A stretch of DNA of 64,000 nt. Source: Rubripirellula reticaptiva (GTDB taxonomy: Bacteria; Planctomycetota; Planctomycetia; Pirellulales; Pirellulaceae). The stretch is taken from NCBI RefSeq assembly GCF_007860175.1, contig NZ_SJPX01000005.1, forward strand, positions 186,001 through 250,000, read 5' to 3'. The position numbers and the translations under genes are program-made. The notes under the pieces are model-generated. The model ran no database searches. It was not told the DNA's origin and saw only the letters and a program-made list of their open reading frames with translations. Every line of letters starts with the position of its first letter. The stretch's first letter is position 1. Below, piece by piece: positions 35,768 through 44,548 of the stretch.

Positions 35768-36715
35768 CTACAGCGAAATCGCTTTTGCAACCACTTGCTT
35801 CGACTTTTCAAGCCCCTCGGTTGCGACGTCGCCGGCGTCGCGTTTCCAGTACTCGGGATTGAACAATTCAAGCGAAAACGTGCCGGTGAATCCGCGGTCG
35901 ATCAACCCTCGGATGATCACCGGCAAATCGCAAACACCGTCGCCGGGGAACACGCGATCCTTGTCGGCAATCTTGTCGACGCCTGGCGTAGCGGGATAGT
36001 CATTGATGTGAAAGCAGTGCATTCGCGAGGCTTCGATCATCTTTAGCGACTCGAAATCGTTGCCGCCTTTGTAAATGTGATAAAAGTCGGGCAGTACGCA
36101 AGCATCGGGGTGTGCCGAGCCGGTCGCAACGTACGCAAGTTCGGCCAGTTTCGAAATTGTCGGTGAAAAACCCCAAAGTTCCAGCTGTGGCGTCACGCCC
36201 ATTTCGTGACCGACTTCTAACAGTGCCCGATAGCGATCAGCGATCACTTGCAAGGGCGGCGACACGTGTCCGGCTTGGTGAGCGCCGACGGGCGGCGCGG
36301 CGATGTGAGCACCGCCGATGGAACGAACCAACGCCATTTCTTTCTTGGCGTTTTCAAGCCCTTCGGCGCGAGCAGCATCGTCGTCGACGATCCAGTTAGC
36401 AAAACCGATCGCGCTGGCGACACCCATCCCGGTATCGGCGATTTGTTTTTTCAGGTCAGGAAGGCTGCCGCCATCGTCGACGAATTTTTGGATGTCGCGA
36501 ACCCATGGCTCGATCGAATCATACCCAGCCGTTGCTGCGACCTTGACCTGTTCGGGCAGCGTCAAATTCTGACCGCGCAGCGTGCTCATGTTCAGCGAAA
36601 ACTTGACAGGAAAAGCATCGGTGGCGCGCTCGACCGCGACCAACTTTGTCAAAGGCATTGCGGCGGCGGCCGTGGCGGCAGTCGCAGCAAGAAATAAGTC
36701 GCGGCGATCAATCAT
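35768..36715 (-). CDS. Tat-exported TIM-barrel protein, hydroxypyruvate-isomerase-like
   Basis: 315 residues. Tat motif at the start: MIDRRDLFLAATAATAAA. A xylose-isomerase-like TIM barrel follows: FSLNMSTLRGQNLTLPEQVK, AATAGYDSIEPWVRD, GGAHIAAPPVGAHQ, LELWGFSPTISKL, CVLPDFYHIYKGGNDF, CFHINDYPATPGV, VFPGDG and FSLELFNPEYWKRD. It is close to sugar phosphate isomerase/epimerase family proteins. The frame runs 40 codons upstream without a signal; the Tat motif fixes the start. It probably acts on an extracytoplasmic keto-sugar. Confidence 0.85.
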   Translation of the reverse strand: MIDRRDLFLAATAATAAAAMPLTKLVAVERATDAFPVKFSLNMSTLRGQNLTLPEQVKVAATAGYDSIEPWVRDIQKFVDDGGSLPDLKKQIADTGMGVASAIGFANWIVDDDAARAEGLENAKKEMALVRSIGGAHIAAPPVGAHQAGHVSPPLQVIADRYRALLEVGHEMGVTPQLELWGFSPTISKLAELAYVATGSAHPDACVLPDFYHIYKGGNDFESLKMIEASRMHCFHINDYPATPGVDKIADKDRVFPGDGVCDLPVIIRGLIDRGFTGTFSLELFNPEYWKRDAGDVATEGLEKSKQVVAKAISL

Positions 36716-37053
36716 GTTCGGTGCGTTGGTGGGAAGGTGAGAAAAAGGTGGGAATGATTTGCACGGCCCCGCAGGCAGACGGACCAAGATACACCAACCG
36801 TACGTGAAAATCGTCCACCATCGATGAGGGTGCAAGCCACAACCGGCGCGCCGAACGTGTTTTTGCGTTCCCGGCGGGTGTTTTTTGTCGCTTGAGGGTC
36901 AAACATGGTGTAGATTTGTGATCACGAGATGTCCGGTTGAATCCGGCATAAAAAAGACAGACGCAGGACGCCCACCAAACTCCCCCCCCTTACCTCGCAC
37001 GTGCGTCGGACGCGTTTGCGGTGGCCTCACCTCCCGCCCCGGCAACGCCCGCG
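36716..37053. other. Intergenic divergent promoter region
   Basis: 338 nt between divergent genes; no gene supported. It has an 8-bp palindrome GTGATCAC near 36918 and a CCGG-N6-CCGG element near 36933 followed by an A-run. The carboxypeptidase frame is open through the end of this interval, so its true start may lie up to 33 nt further left. Confidence 0.4.
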
Positions 37054-38298
37054 ATGTTAAACGCCATCATGCCAGGTCGCAAATGCGCGCGATCGTTCGC
37101 TCGCAAGATTTTGACGGCCATTTGGATCGGATACGCGAGTATCTCAATCGCCCATGCCGATCCCAATGCATTGTCACTGGTTTCGACATCGTTTGATTCG
37201 ATCGATAAGAACATCAGGTTCGAAGTCGATTTTCCGGGCGGTAAAATTGATCGCTTGATCGAAAACGGCAGCGACAATTTCGAGATCGTGATTCGTCCTG
37301 AAACCGACACTAGCAACGACAGCGCGTGGTACGCTTTTCGAGTCCACTCGAAAACGAGTCTCGAAATCAAAGTTCGGATTCGTTACGAGGGCGGCTCGCA
37401 CCGATACGCTCCCAAGATTAGTCATGACCGAGTCGAGTGGACACCGGCGAACCACTTGATCGTCAGCCGCCATCCCGGTGGCCGCGAAGTGACACTGAAG
37501 TTGCCGGTCAGCGATAAACCGTTGTGGGTCGCGAGCCAGGAACTGGTCAACAACAAAGACATCGCGAGCTGGATCAACGATTTTGATTCCAAGCCATTCA
37601 TCAGCAACAAAGAGATCGGCACATCGGTCAACGGCAGACCGATTCACAGCATGACGATCGGCGATCCGGACGCATCGGATTCCATCTTCATTCTGTCGCG
37701 CCAGCACCCACCCGAAGTGACCGGTACGATTGGGATGATGCACTTTGTCGAAACGTTATGTGCCGATACTCCCTTGGCAAATCAGTTTCGCAAACTTTTT
37801 CAAACGTCGGTTGTGCCGATCGCCAATCCCGATGGGGTCGCCAAAGGTTACTGGCGTGCGAACGCAAACGGCGTCGACTTGAATCGCGATTGGCTGCACT
37901 TCACTCAGCCCGAAACCAAAGCGATCCACGACGAACTGATCAGCCTGCGTGATCGCGAAGACGGTCGAATGTGGCTGTTCTTAGATTTCCACAGCACGTT
38001 CAACGAAGTCTTCTATACCGCGCCGATTCAGAACAATTTGTTCCCAGCGGGATTCACAAAGGACTGGCTGGCCGCGATCGACGAGCGAATGCCGTCATTC
38101 GATGTGCTTCGCGAAGAAGGCCACAATGCTCACCGAGCGACTAGCAAAGCCTGGGTCGCCCGAGAGTTAGGCATCCACGCGATCACTTACGAATTTGGTG
38201 ACGAAACGGACCGAGAACGCATTCGAGACATCGCAACGCAATCCGCCGAAGAAATGATGAAGCTTTTGATCGCCCGCAAGACGGACGAGTCAAAGTAA
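37054..38298 (+). CDS. Exported M14-family zinc carboxypeptidase
   Basis: About 414 residues. A signal peptide is present (RKILTAIWIGYASISIAHA). The N-terminal beta domain (about 30-170) is followed by the M14 catalytic domain: zinc ligands in RQHPPEVTG (HxxE) and the second His in FLDFHSTFNE, substrate Arg/Asn in NGVDLNRDW, and catalytic Glu in ITYEFGDETD. It probably trims C-terminal residues from peptides or cell-wall peptides. Starts at 37021 (GTG), 37054 (ATG) and 37069 (ATG) are possible. Confidence 0.85.
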   Translation: MLNAIMPGRKCARSFARKILTAIWIGYASISIAHADPNALSLVSTSFDSIDKNIRFEVDFPGGKIDRLIENGSDNFEIVIRPETDTSNDSAWYAFRVHSKTSLEIKVRIRYEGGSHRYAPKISHDRVEWTPANHLIVSRHPGGREVTLKLPVSDKPLWVASQELVNNKDIASWINDFDSKPFISNKEIGTSVNGRPIHSMTIGDPDASDSIFILSRQHPPEVTGTIGMMHFVETLCADTPLANQFRKLFQTSVVPIANPDGVAKGYWRANANGVDLNRDWLHFTQPETKAIHDELISLRDREDGRMWLFLDFHSTFNEVFYTAPIQNNLFPAGFTKDWLAAIDERMPSFDVLREEGHNAHRATSKAWVARELGIHAITYEFGDETDRERIRDIATQSAEEMMKLLIARKTDESK

Positions 38299-38312
38299 CG
38301 GGCTTCGCTCGA

Positions 38313-38825
38313 TCAGTGTGGCGACGGAAGCACTCGTTCGTATTCTGACTTAGCGAGTTGTTTGAGACGACCGTCCAATAACTGAATCGCCATCTGGTAG
38401 CTCATCCGAGCCGCCGCAGCGTTGCCCGACCGATACATCGAACGAGCGTGACGGACCAGCGACTTTCCTTCGGCGGTCGCGTCTTTGTGTGACAGCGAGT
38501 TCTGCGAGTCGGCGGATTTTTGATCATCAAAACGCGACTGACCAAGGATAGCTCGGTCGATCGCTTGGTGATCGATGATCGTCACGTGGACTGCGGCACC
38601 CGCATGCGACGAAGCGCCGGTGAAGTTGCGACCACTGCGATTGGATACCGAACGACGGACACCGCCCAAGGAGGCCGATCCCGAGTCAGGCACCAGGACG
38701 CTGCCGGAATAGGAAAACGTGTGGAAAGAAGGAAGCTGGATCACTTGTGCATCTGCCGACGAAGCGGACAGGCACTCGATCATCGCGACGACCAACGTCC
38801 AACGCAACAGCTTCTTACGATTCAT
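38313..38825 (-). CDS. Secreted hypothetical protein
   Basis: 170 residues. Signal peptide RKKLLRWTLVVAMIECLSA then mature QVIQLPSFHTFSYSGSVLVP, a Ser/Gly-rich beta-like stretch, a conserved-looking LGGVRRSVSNR, and a helical C-terminus (MSYQMAIQLLDGRLKQLAKS). This plan matches a family of small secreted planctomycete proteins that I recall but cannot name. The 3' end is 15 nt from the convergent carboxypeptidase. Function unknown. Confidence 0.7.
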   Translation of the reverse strand: MNRKKLLRWTLVVAMIECLSASSADAQVIQLPSFHTFSYSGSVLVPDSGSASLGGVRRSVSNRSGRNFTGASSHAGAAVHVTIIDHQAIDRAILGQSRFDDQKSADSQNSLSHKDATAEGKSLVRHARSMYRSGNAAAARMSYQMAIQLLDGRLKQLAKSEYERVLPSPH

Positions 38826-38847
38826 CGCTTCGCCTTCGTGACGCTAC

Positions 38848-39540
38848 CTATTTGACTTTGCGTTTGTCCGCAAATTCATGGTCGAACTTTTCGACCTTTG
38901 CCCGCACCACATTTTGACAGTAGCCTGCGTTGGGATTTAAACGAAAATAGTCCTGGTGGTACTCTTCGGCCACATAGAACTTGGTCGCTTCTTCGATTGT
39001 CGTGACGATAGGCCCCGACAATTGCTCCGATGCATCGAGTTGCTCGATGTAGGCTTCCGCGATCCGTTTTTGTTCCGCGTTGTGAACAAAGATGGCGCTT
39101 CGGTACTGAGTGCCGCGATCAGCGCCCTGACGATTCAGCGTGGTTGGGTCGTGCGTCTTGAAAAAGACTTGCAACAGATCTTCGTATTTGACCTTGGCCG
39201 GATCGTAGTGGATCTCGACCGCTTCGGCGTGACCGGTCCGCCCCGTGCAAACTTGATCGTAGTTCGGATTGGCGCTCTTTCCGCCCAGATAGCCCGAGAC
39301 AACGTCGTTGACGCCTTCCATCCGTTCAAACACGGCTTCGGTGCACCAGAAGCAACCACCGGCCAACGTCGCTACTGCTTCTTTGGAATCCCCCGGTTCC
39401 GACGCGTTCTCGCCATCGGGATAGGCGTGGACGACACCGTAAAAGAGTGCAACGACAGCAATGATTGCCGTAACAGGTCGTCGAGTGCTATTGCTTTTTA
39501 GTCCGGAATTTGACCGGAGGTAGTTCAGGAAGTTCAACAT
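38848..39540 (-). CDS. msrA: Peptide-methionine (S)-S-oxide reductase, exported form
   Basis: 230 residues. MsrA motif GGCFWCTEAVFERMEG with catalytic Cys, then GYLGGKSANPNYDQVCTGRT, the DPTTLNRQGADRGTQYRSAI block and the C-terminal GYCQNVV with the resolving Cys. It reduces Met-S-sulfoxide in proteins with thioredoxin-type electrons. An N-terminal basic stretch then a hydrophobic helix (TAIIAVVALFYGVVHA) suggests it is membrane-anchored or exported, so it would repair envelope proteins. The secreted hypothetical gene follows 22 nt downstream on the same strand. Confidence 0.93.
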   Translation of the reverse strand: MLNFLNYLRSNSGLKSNSTRRPVTAIIAVVALFYGVVHAYPDGENASEPGDSKEAVATLAGGCFWCTEAVFERMEGVNDVVSGYLGGKSANPNYDQVCTGRTGHAEAVEIHYDPAKVKYEDLLQVFFKTHDPTTLNRQGADRGTQYRSAIFVHNAEQKRIAEAYIEQLDASEQLSGPIVTTIEEATKFYVAEEYHQDYFRLNPNAGYCQNVVRAKVEKFDHEFADKRKVK

Positions 39541-39695
39541 CTCGTCACCAATGGGGGGAACGTCGGGGCGGGAACTTGGCGGGGGGAACGGCGTTTTTGC
39601 TAGTGCATTCTAAGCCAACGGGCAGGGGAAACCGCAAGCTCATCTCGGAATGTCGTTCGGTTTCACAGTCACAGGCTTTCGCTATCATAGGCCGA

Positions 39696-40130
39696 ATGAC
39701 ACCATTCTATGACTATTACCACACCGTTACCGCCGAGGAAATCGATGCTCAGGCGCATGTCCATAACTTGCGTTATTTGCAGTGGTCGCTGTGGGCGGCG
39801 AGTGCTCATACGGCGGCGATTGGATTTGACAGCAAATCGGCATTAGCGGCTGGATTCGGGTGGGTCGTCCGTCACCACGACGTGACTTACAAGGCTGCGG
39901 CTGTGGCGGGCGATGACGTGGTCGTGCGTACTTGGGTCAGCCAGATCGACCGAATTTCGTCTCGACGACAATACGCGATCACGCGTCCGGCGGATCGGAA
40001 AATGTTGGCTCGAGTTTCAACACGCTGGGTTTACGTCGATTTGCGAGTGCACAAGGTGGTCGCGATCCCAACCGAGGCGACCAAACATATGGAAATTTGC
40101 GAGAATTCGCCGGGAATGCCTTGGGAATGA
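39696..40130 (+). CDS. Hot-dog acyl-CoA thioesterase (4HBT-like)
   Basis: 144 residues of the 4HBT/YbgC hot-dog fold: N-terminal YYHTVTAEEIDAQAHVHNLR in place of the usual DxxGHVNNxxY active-site motif, then LQWSLWAASAHTAAIGFD and the sheet-forming DVTYKAAAVAGDDVVVRTWV. It hydrolyses acyl-CoA thioesters; substrate unknown. The catalytic region keeps D and H (DAQAHV). ATGA overlap with the next membrane gene. The start is the ATG of MTPFYDYY; the frame continues upstream without family sequence. Confidence 0.85.
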   Translation: MTPFYDYYHTVTAEEIDAQAHVHNLRYLQWSLWAASAHTAAIGFDSKSALAAGFGWVVRHHDVTYKAAAVAGDDVVVRTWVSQIDRISSRRQYAITRPADRKMLARVSTRWVYVDLRVHKVVAIPTEATKHMEICENSPGMPWE

Positions 40131-40540
40131 ACGAAATTCAAGTACGCAATCGGAACCGTTTGAAATGGTTGTTGCGACTGGTCGGTGTTTCAGGCCTGTT
40201 TGCATTCGGTGCCGCCGTGATGCCCGAGAAATGGATGATCGAAATTGCCGGGGAGCTTGGCATCGATCCGTTTCCCGACTCGCCGCTGACGTTTTATTTG
40301 GCTCGCAACCTGTCGCTGATGTACGGATTCGTGGGAGTCATGTTTTTGTTGATCGCACGGGACTTGGATCGCTATTTTGAACTGGTCCGAGTCCTGACGT
40401 TTTGCACCGTGGCGTTCGGTACCGGCCAGTGGATTGTCAACTCGATGGCAGGATTGCCGACATGGTGGGTACTCGGCGAATCGTTGTCGACCATCGGCGG
40501 CGGATTGCTGATGGCTTGGTTCGTTCGGGGAAGTCGATAG
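40127..40540 (+). CDS. Four-helix membrane protein, unknown function
   Basis: 137 residues with hydrophobic segments around WLLRLVGVSGLFAFGAAVM, LSLMYGFVGVMFLLIARD, ELVRVLTFCTVAFGTGQWIV and STIGGGLLMAWFV. A short loop with PDSPLTFYLARN sits between the first two. The pattern is like planctomycete DoxX- or DUF4345-type four-helix proteins, but I cannot assign a family. The start codon overlaps the thioesterase stop (ATGA). Confidence 0.68.
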   Translation: MNEIQVRNRNRLKWLLRLVGVSGLFAFGAAVMPEKWMIEIAGELGIDPFPDSPLTFYLARNLSLMYGFVGVMFLLIARDLDRYFELVRVLTFCTVAFGTGQWIVNSMAGLPTWWVLGESLSTIGGGLLMAWFVRGSR

Positions 40541-40615
40541 GATATCGGCTTGTCACTGCGATCGCGATTTCGGTCTCGAACGCGCCACGTCCATCCTGTC
40601 GAAGTCCAATCTGCC

Positions 40616-41518
40616 ATGAACGCTCCTGCCGCCTCCGGCCGTCCTGAATCCTCTGGCCATCCCGCATCCGGCGGCCGTCCTGCATCGACGGGCCGCCCCG
40701 GTTCCGAACCGCTGCCGGAACCATCAACGATTCCTTCAAACGGCTGGCACGTTGGTCACTTCTTTTATCGGTTTCGTCGCGAGACAATGGACGGGCCGAT
40801 GTCACCTGCGATCCAGCAACAATTTCAAGACGCCATTCACCCTGGCGAAGCCGACATGCCACAGCGATTGGCGTCGTACTGGACCAGCGGGCATCGCGCT
40901 GACTTTGGCGTCGTCGTGATGGATCCCGATCCGGCCAAAGTCGACGCGATTCATCAGTCGATCATGGCGCCAGGAATCGGCCGATTCGTCGAACCGGAAT
41001 GGTCGTTCGTTTCGATGAGTGAAGTGAGCGAGTACGTGCCGACGATCGAAGAATTCAAGCGTCGCTTGGTCGCGGGCGGTGAAGACGCGGACTCGCCAAC
41101 GGTCGCTGCAAAAGTATCGGCGTACGAGCGACGGTTGCCGATGATGAATGAGCAACGTTTGCGCCCAGATATTCCGGAGTGGCCATCGGCATGCTTCTAT
41201 CCGATGAACAAGAGCCGAGTGGTCGGCGCGAACTGGTTCACCGAAGCCTTTAGTCACCGTAACGCGATGATGGCCGAACATGCGCAAAGCGGCATGGCTT
41301 TCGCCGGCAAGGTCAGCCAACTGATATCGGTCGGCGTCGGGCTAGACGATTGGGAATGGATGGTGACGCTGTGGGGTCGCAATCCGGAGTACCTTAAAGA
41401 GATCGTCTACAAGATGCGTTTCGACGAAGCGAGCGCAAAGTACGGCGAGTTCGGCCCGTTCTACGTCGGCTATCGAGCCACGGCTGCCGAAATTCTGCAG
41501 CACTGCAAACTGGTTTAG
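40616..41518 (+). CDS. hemQ: Hydrogen peroxide-dependent heme synthase (HemQ-like)
   Basis: 300 residues of the chlorite dismutase superfamily. The catalytic domain (about 45-300) has the heme-binding signatures SACFYPMNKSRVVGANWFTE, RNAMMAEHAQSG (likely axial His), KVSQLISVGVGLDDWEWMVT, VYKMRFDEASAKYGEFGPFY and the VGYRAT end. In Gram-positive and related bacteria it makes protoheme from coproheme with two H2O2-driven decarboxylations. The first 40 residues contain four imperfect six-residue units (SGRPES, SGHPAS, GGRPAS, TGRPGS) not typical of the family. Start ATG 40616. Confidence 0.9.
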   Translation: MNAPAASGRPESSGHPASGGRPASTGRPGSEPLPEPSTIPSNGWHVGHFFYRFRRETMDGPMSPAIQQQFQDAIHPGEADMPQRLASYWTSGHRADFGVVVMDPDPAKVDAIHQSIMAPGIGRFVEPEWSFVSMSEVSEYVPTIEEFKRRLVAGGEDADSPTVAAKVSAYERRLPMMNEQRLRPDIPEWPSACFYPMNKSRVVGANWFTEAFSHRNAMMAEHAQSGMAFAGKVSQLISVGVGLDDWEWMVTLWGRNPEYLKEIVYKMRFDEASAKYGEFGPFYVGYRATAAEILQHCKLV

Positions 41519-41536
41519 CACTCAACCACGCCAAGC

Positions 41537-41590
41537 GATCGTACGGGAATACGTCCCGGGAATAACTCTCCCTTTGAGAGAGTCGGACGC
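41537..41590 (-). repeat. Dispersed stem-loop repeat, copy D (inverted, divergent)
   Basis: On the plus strand it reads GATCGTACGGGAAT ... GGGAATAACTCTCCC TTTGAGAGAG. It corresponds to the reverse complement of copies A-C: the distance from GATCGTACGG to the CTCCC arm is the same as in copies A and C. The hairpin is ACTCTC (41565-41570) with GAGAGT (41578-41583). Confidence 0.5.
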
Positions 41591-41793
41591 GGTAGCGGCC
41601 GGAGAGGGTTTTGCATACGACACTGCCTCTGGGACGTCATGCCGTTTTGCTTCACCCTCGTTTTCAAGGAAGACCTATGCGTCAGCGAGGGGACGATTCC
41701 AGCACTGGCCCTGTCCTCGCGGACGCTCGGCTCTCGGCTCTCCCAGAGGGAGAGTGGAGAAAACGTTTGTGAAATAACGGCTTAAAAAATGCG

Positions 41794-41820
41794 AGACCTC
41801 CGAGCGAGAGGTTTATTTTT
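41794..41820 (+). terminator. Terminator-like hairpin downstream of hemQ
   Basis: AGACCTC (41794-41800) pairs with GAGGTTT (41808-41814, one G-T pair) with a 7-nt loop, followed by ATTTTT. Suitable as an intrinsic terminator for the plus-strand transcript entering from hemQ. Confidence 0.7.
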
Positions 41821-41860
41821 GTGCTTGCGAATGCCTAAGCTTTCGTCGCAAAGCGTTCGC

Positions 41861-42745
41861 CTACTTGCCGGTCAGACGGCGGTAGGCTTCTTCGTATTTG
41901 GCTTTTGTCTTGGCGATGATTTCTGGCGGTAGACTTGGCGGATCCGATTGCTTGTCCCATCCGCACGTCGACAACCATTCGCGAACGAACTGCTTGTCGA
42001 ACGACGGCTGAGCCTGGCCGGGCTGGTAAACATCCGCCGCCCAGAACCGGCTGCTATCCGGCGTTAGCACTTCGTCGATCAGTACCACCTCTTTGCCGAC
42101 CATGCCGAACTCGAACTTTGTGTCAGCGATGATGATGCCTTGTTGGCTGGCATAGGCCGACGCCGTTTTATAAATGTGCAGACTCTTATCGCGAAGGTCC
42201 GTCGCTAGTTCGCTGCCTAGATCGGCGATCATGCGATCGATGGAGACGTTTTCGTCGTGGCCTTCGTCGGCCTTGGTGGCGGGCGTAAAAATCGGTGTTG
42301 GCAGAGCGGCACACTGAACCAAACCAGCTGGCAACTTGTTGCCACAGACTTCACCGGTTTGTTTGTACTCTTGTAGACCGCTGCCTTCCAAGTAGCCGCG
42401 AACGACACATTCAAACGGTATCACGGACGCCTTTTCCGTCACCATCACTCGCCCCACCAACGGTGCCGTATCAAACTGCTTCGCTAACGATTCGGGCACG
42501 TCCGTGGAAATCAGGTGGTGACGGACCCCCAACCGATCGAACCAGAACTTGCTGGTCTTGGTCAGAATCCGGCCTTTGTCGGGGATGCCGCTGGGCAGGA
42601 TATAGTCGAATGCACTGATTCGATCGGTGCTGACAATCAACAACGATTCGCCTAGGTCGTAAACGTCACGGACTTTGCCCGTGCGACGAGGGAACGGCAA
42701 ATCGGTTTTCAGCAGGGCGCCGGCATCATCAAATTCGTAAAGCAT
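41861..42745 (-). CDS. purC: Phosphoribosylaminoimidazole-succinocarboxamide synthase
   Basis: 294 residues, the usual length for the longer SAICAR synthetases. It catalyses the ATP-dependent joining of CAIR and aspartate in purine biosynthesis. Signatures: FPRRTGKVRDVYDLGESLLI (ATP loop), TDRISAFDYILPSGIPDKGR, ECVVRGYLEGSGLQEY, PTPIFTPATKADEGHDENVS, IADTKFEFGM and LIDEVLTPDSSRFW. Starts with ATG in MLYEFDDAG. Convergent with hemQ. No other pur genes are adjacent. Confidence 0.95.
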   Translation of the reverse strand: MLYEFDDAGALLKTDLPFPRRTGKVRDVYDLGESLLIVSTDRISAFDYILPSGIPDKGRILTKTSKFWFDRLGVRHHLISTDVPESLAKQFDTAPLVGRVMVTEKASVIPFECVVRGYLEGSGLQEYKQTGEVCGNKLPAGLVQCAALPTPIFTPATKADEGHDENVSIDRMIADLGSELATDLRDKSLHIYKTASAYASQQGIIIADTKFEFGMVGKEVVLIDEVLTPDSSRFWAADVYQPGQAQPSFDKQFVREWLSTCGWDKQSDPPSLPPEIIAKTKAKYEEAYRRLTGK

Positions 42746-42978
42746 CGTCGTCGCGGGGGGTCAGTGGTTCAGCCTGATTACAATCTGATTTGTGGTCAGA
42801 GCTGTGATTGGAACTAGAGGCTATTCGGATCGTCACGCCCATGCGGATTGTCCAGCCCAAGTGTGTGCCAATGTGGCAAACCGCGCCGATCACAGCAAGC
42901 GTCCAGTCGCAAATCACGGGGCCAGCGATTATGTTACCGGTCCCTTTTTCCCCTTCCACACTCCTTCGGCAAGCCGGC

Positions 42979-44481
42979 ATGGGGCAGTTTTACTACGACG
43001 TGCCCGACTCGGCTCGCGACTTCGTCGAAAAGTCGCTGTGGAATGATGCGTACATTTGCGGAATCGAAGGCGTTCCATTCCAGTCTCGCAGCCAATTCGA
43101 CGGCAACCGATTGACGATCACGCGGCCCGGCATCGACAGTTCAGGCAAACTGTTTTTGGCATGCTTGATCCCCGGAATAGGCTATCGAACACTCAGCACC
43201 TGCAGCCTGAAACCGCTCGAAGACGAAGCCTACATGCTGCTATTGGAACTGGCCCGAGGAAGCTGCTATCGGGCTCGCGTCCAATCGGACAACTGGCAAC
43301 GAGCCGGGCTAACTCTGTCGGCTCAGTTCACGAAGTTGTTGGCCGAGGGCACCGAAGCATTTCTAGAATCAGCAGGTCGTCGAGCCGATCCGCCGCGAAG
43401 CGCGACCGCAGCGAAGCGAGCGATCGAGTTGCTGGAATCAGCAATCGCTGAACTCGGCGAATCGTACGCGGTTCAGTCGATTGCATTTCGCAAACAACGT
43501 GAACCTCAAATCGGCACGCTTTTGGCCGGTACCGTGATCGCACCTTCGCCGACGACGGGCGATGAAGCGACCGAGTTTGTTGAGACGTTCAACGCGGCAG
43601 CAGTCCGGTTGAGTTGGGCTGATATCGAAACGGATTCAGGTCGGTTCGATTTCGAAGCCGCCGAAACATCGATTCAGTTTCTGGCCAGCAAAGGCATCCG
43701 CGTCATCGGCGGACCGTTGATCGATTTTCGCGAACGACTGATGCCACACTGGCTGTACTTGCTAGAAGACAACTTCGAATCGTTCTTGCAGGCGGCCACT
43801 TCCTACGTCGAAAAAACGGTCAGTCATTTTCGTGGTTCGGTCCAGTTATGGAATTGCGCCTGCGGACTCAATACGGCTGGTCCGTTAAAACTCGACGACG
43901 AACAGGCGATGCGATTGGCACTTGAAATTCTTGCCACCGTTCGCCGCACCGATCCGAACACTCCCGCCATCATGTCTTTCGATCAACCGTTCGGCGAACA
44001 CATGGGCAAGAGCCGTGATGCGATCTCGCCGCTGCACTTTGCCGATGCACTGGCGCGAACAGGTTTGCAGATGGCTGGGATCGGGTTGGAGTTCCGTGTG
44101 AATTACAAAACCGGTGCGACCTTGCCGCGATCCGCAGTCGACTTTGGTGGCATGATCGATCGCTGGGCAACGCTAGGCATGCCAATGCTGGTTCAAATCA
44201 CGGTGCCCGGTGGCGTTGGACCTGATGCGAAAGCACAAGCACCGTCGGAAGTGATCACGTATGACTCGCAGATCGCGGACCCAGCGGCGGAACAACTGCG
44301 AATCGCGGGTCCAATGGTGCGCACTCTGTTAGCGAAGCACATTGTCCACGGAATCGTTTGGGACGGATGGAGCGACGCGCAGCCGCACGTTAACAGCCAC
44401 TCGGGCCTGATTGACGCTAACGGACATCCGCGACCGTTGCTTGAGTACTTGAAGCGTCTGCGGAAAGAATTCCTGGCGTAG
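42979..44481 (+). CDS. GH10-like (endo-1,4-beta-xylanase-like) protein with altered active site
   Basis: About 500 residues. The N-terminal domain (about 1-170) is of a type found with planctomycete GH10-like proteins. A TIM barrel follows with VRLSWADIETDSGRFDFEAA (the usual N-F-ENxxK-type start replaced), GIRVIGGPLIDF, the W-containing HFRGSVQLWNCACGLN segment and AGIGLEFRVNY. The canonical acid/base site WDVVNE appears as LWNCACG with no Glu at that place; the nucleophile Glu is in GLEF. If that alignment is right the enzyme is inactive or uses another residue. No signal peptide was found. Starts at 42931, 42979 or further left are possible. Confidence 0.6.
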   Translation: MGQFYYDVPDSARDFVEKSLWNDAYICGIEGVPFQSRSQFDGNRLTITRPGIDSSGKLFLACLIPGIGYRTLSTCSLKPLEDEAYMLLLELARGSCYRARVQSDNWQRAGLTLSAQFTKLLAEGTEAFLESAGRRADPPRSATAAKRAIELLESAIAELGESYAVQSIAFRKQREPQIGTLLAGTVIAPSPTTGDEATEFVETFNAAAVRLSWADIETDSGRFDFEAAETSIQFLASKGIRVIGGPLIDFRERLMPHWLYLLEDNFESFLQAATSYVEKTVSHFRGSVQLWNCACGLNTAGPLKLDDEQAMRLALEILATVRRTDPNTPAIMSFDQPFGEHMGKSRDAISPLHFADALARTGLQMAGIGLEFRVNYKTGATLPRSAVDFGGMIDRWATLGMPMLVQITVPGGVGPDAKAQAPSEVITYDSQIADPAAEQLRIAGPMVRTLLAKHIVHGIVWDGWSDAQPHVNSHSGLIDANGHPRPLLEYLKRLRKEFLA

Positions 44482-44548
44482 CCCTCGAAGGGCCGCCTGT
44501 TTCACGAACTCGACATTTTGATTCCTGGTGATCCCGAACGGTGACGGG

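Larger units (their letters stand above)
41519..41860. other. Gene-free region rich in inverted repeats
   Basis: 342 nt between hemQ and purC (convergent). It holds the inverted, divergent repeat copy D (41537-41590), a second CTCTCCC-AG-AGGGAGAG hairpin near 41737-41753, CCCTCG/CGAGGG arms near 41655-41690, and the terminator at 41794-41820. No coding frame is supported. Confidence 0.6.

Noticed and set aside
41570-41760. Hairpin-rich block considered as a riboswitch for purC
   Set aside because: purC is on the other strand and the block lies downstream of it, so it cannot be its leader.
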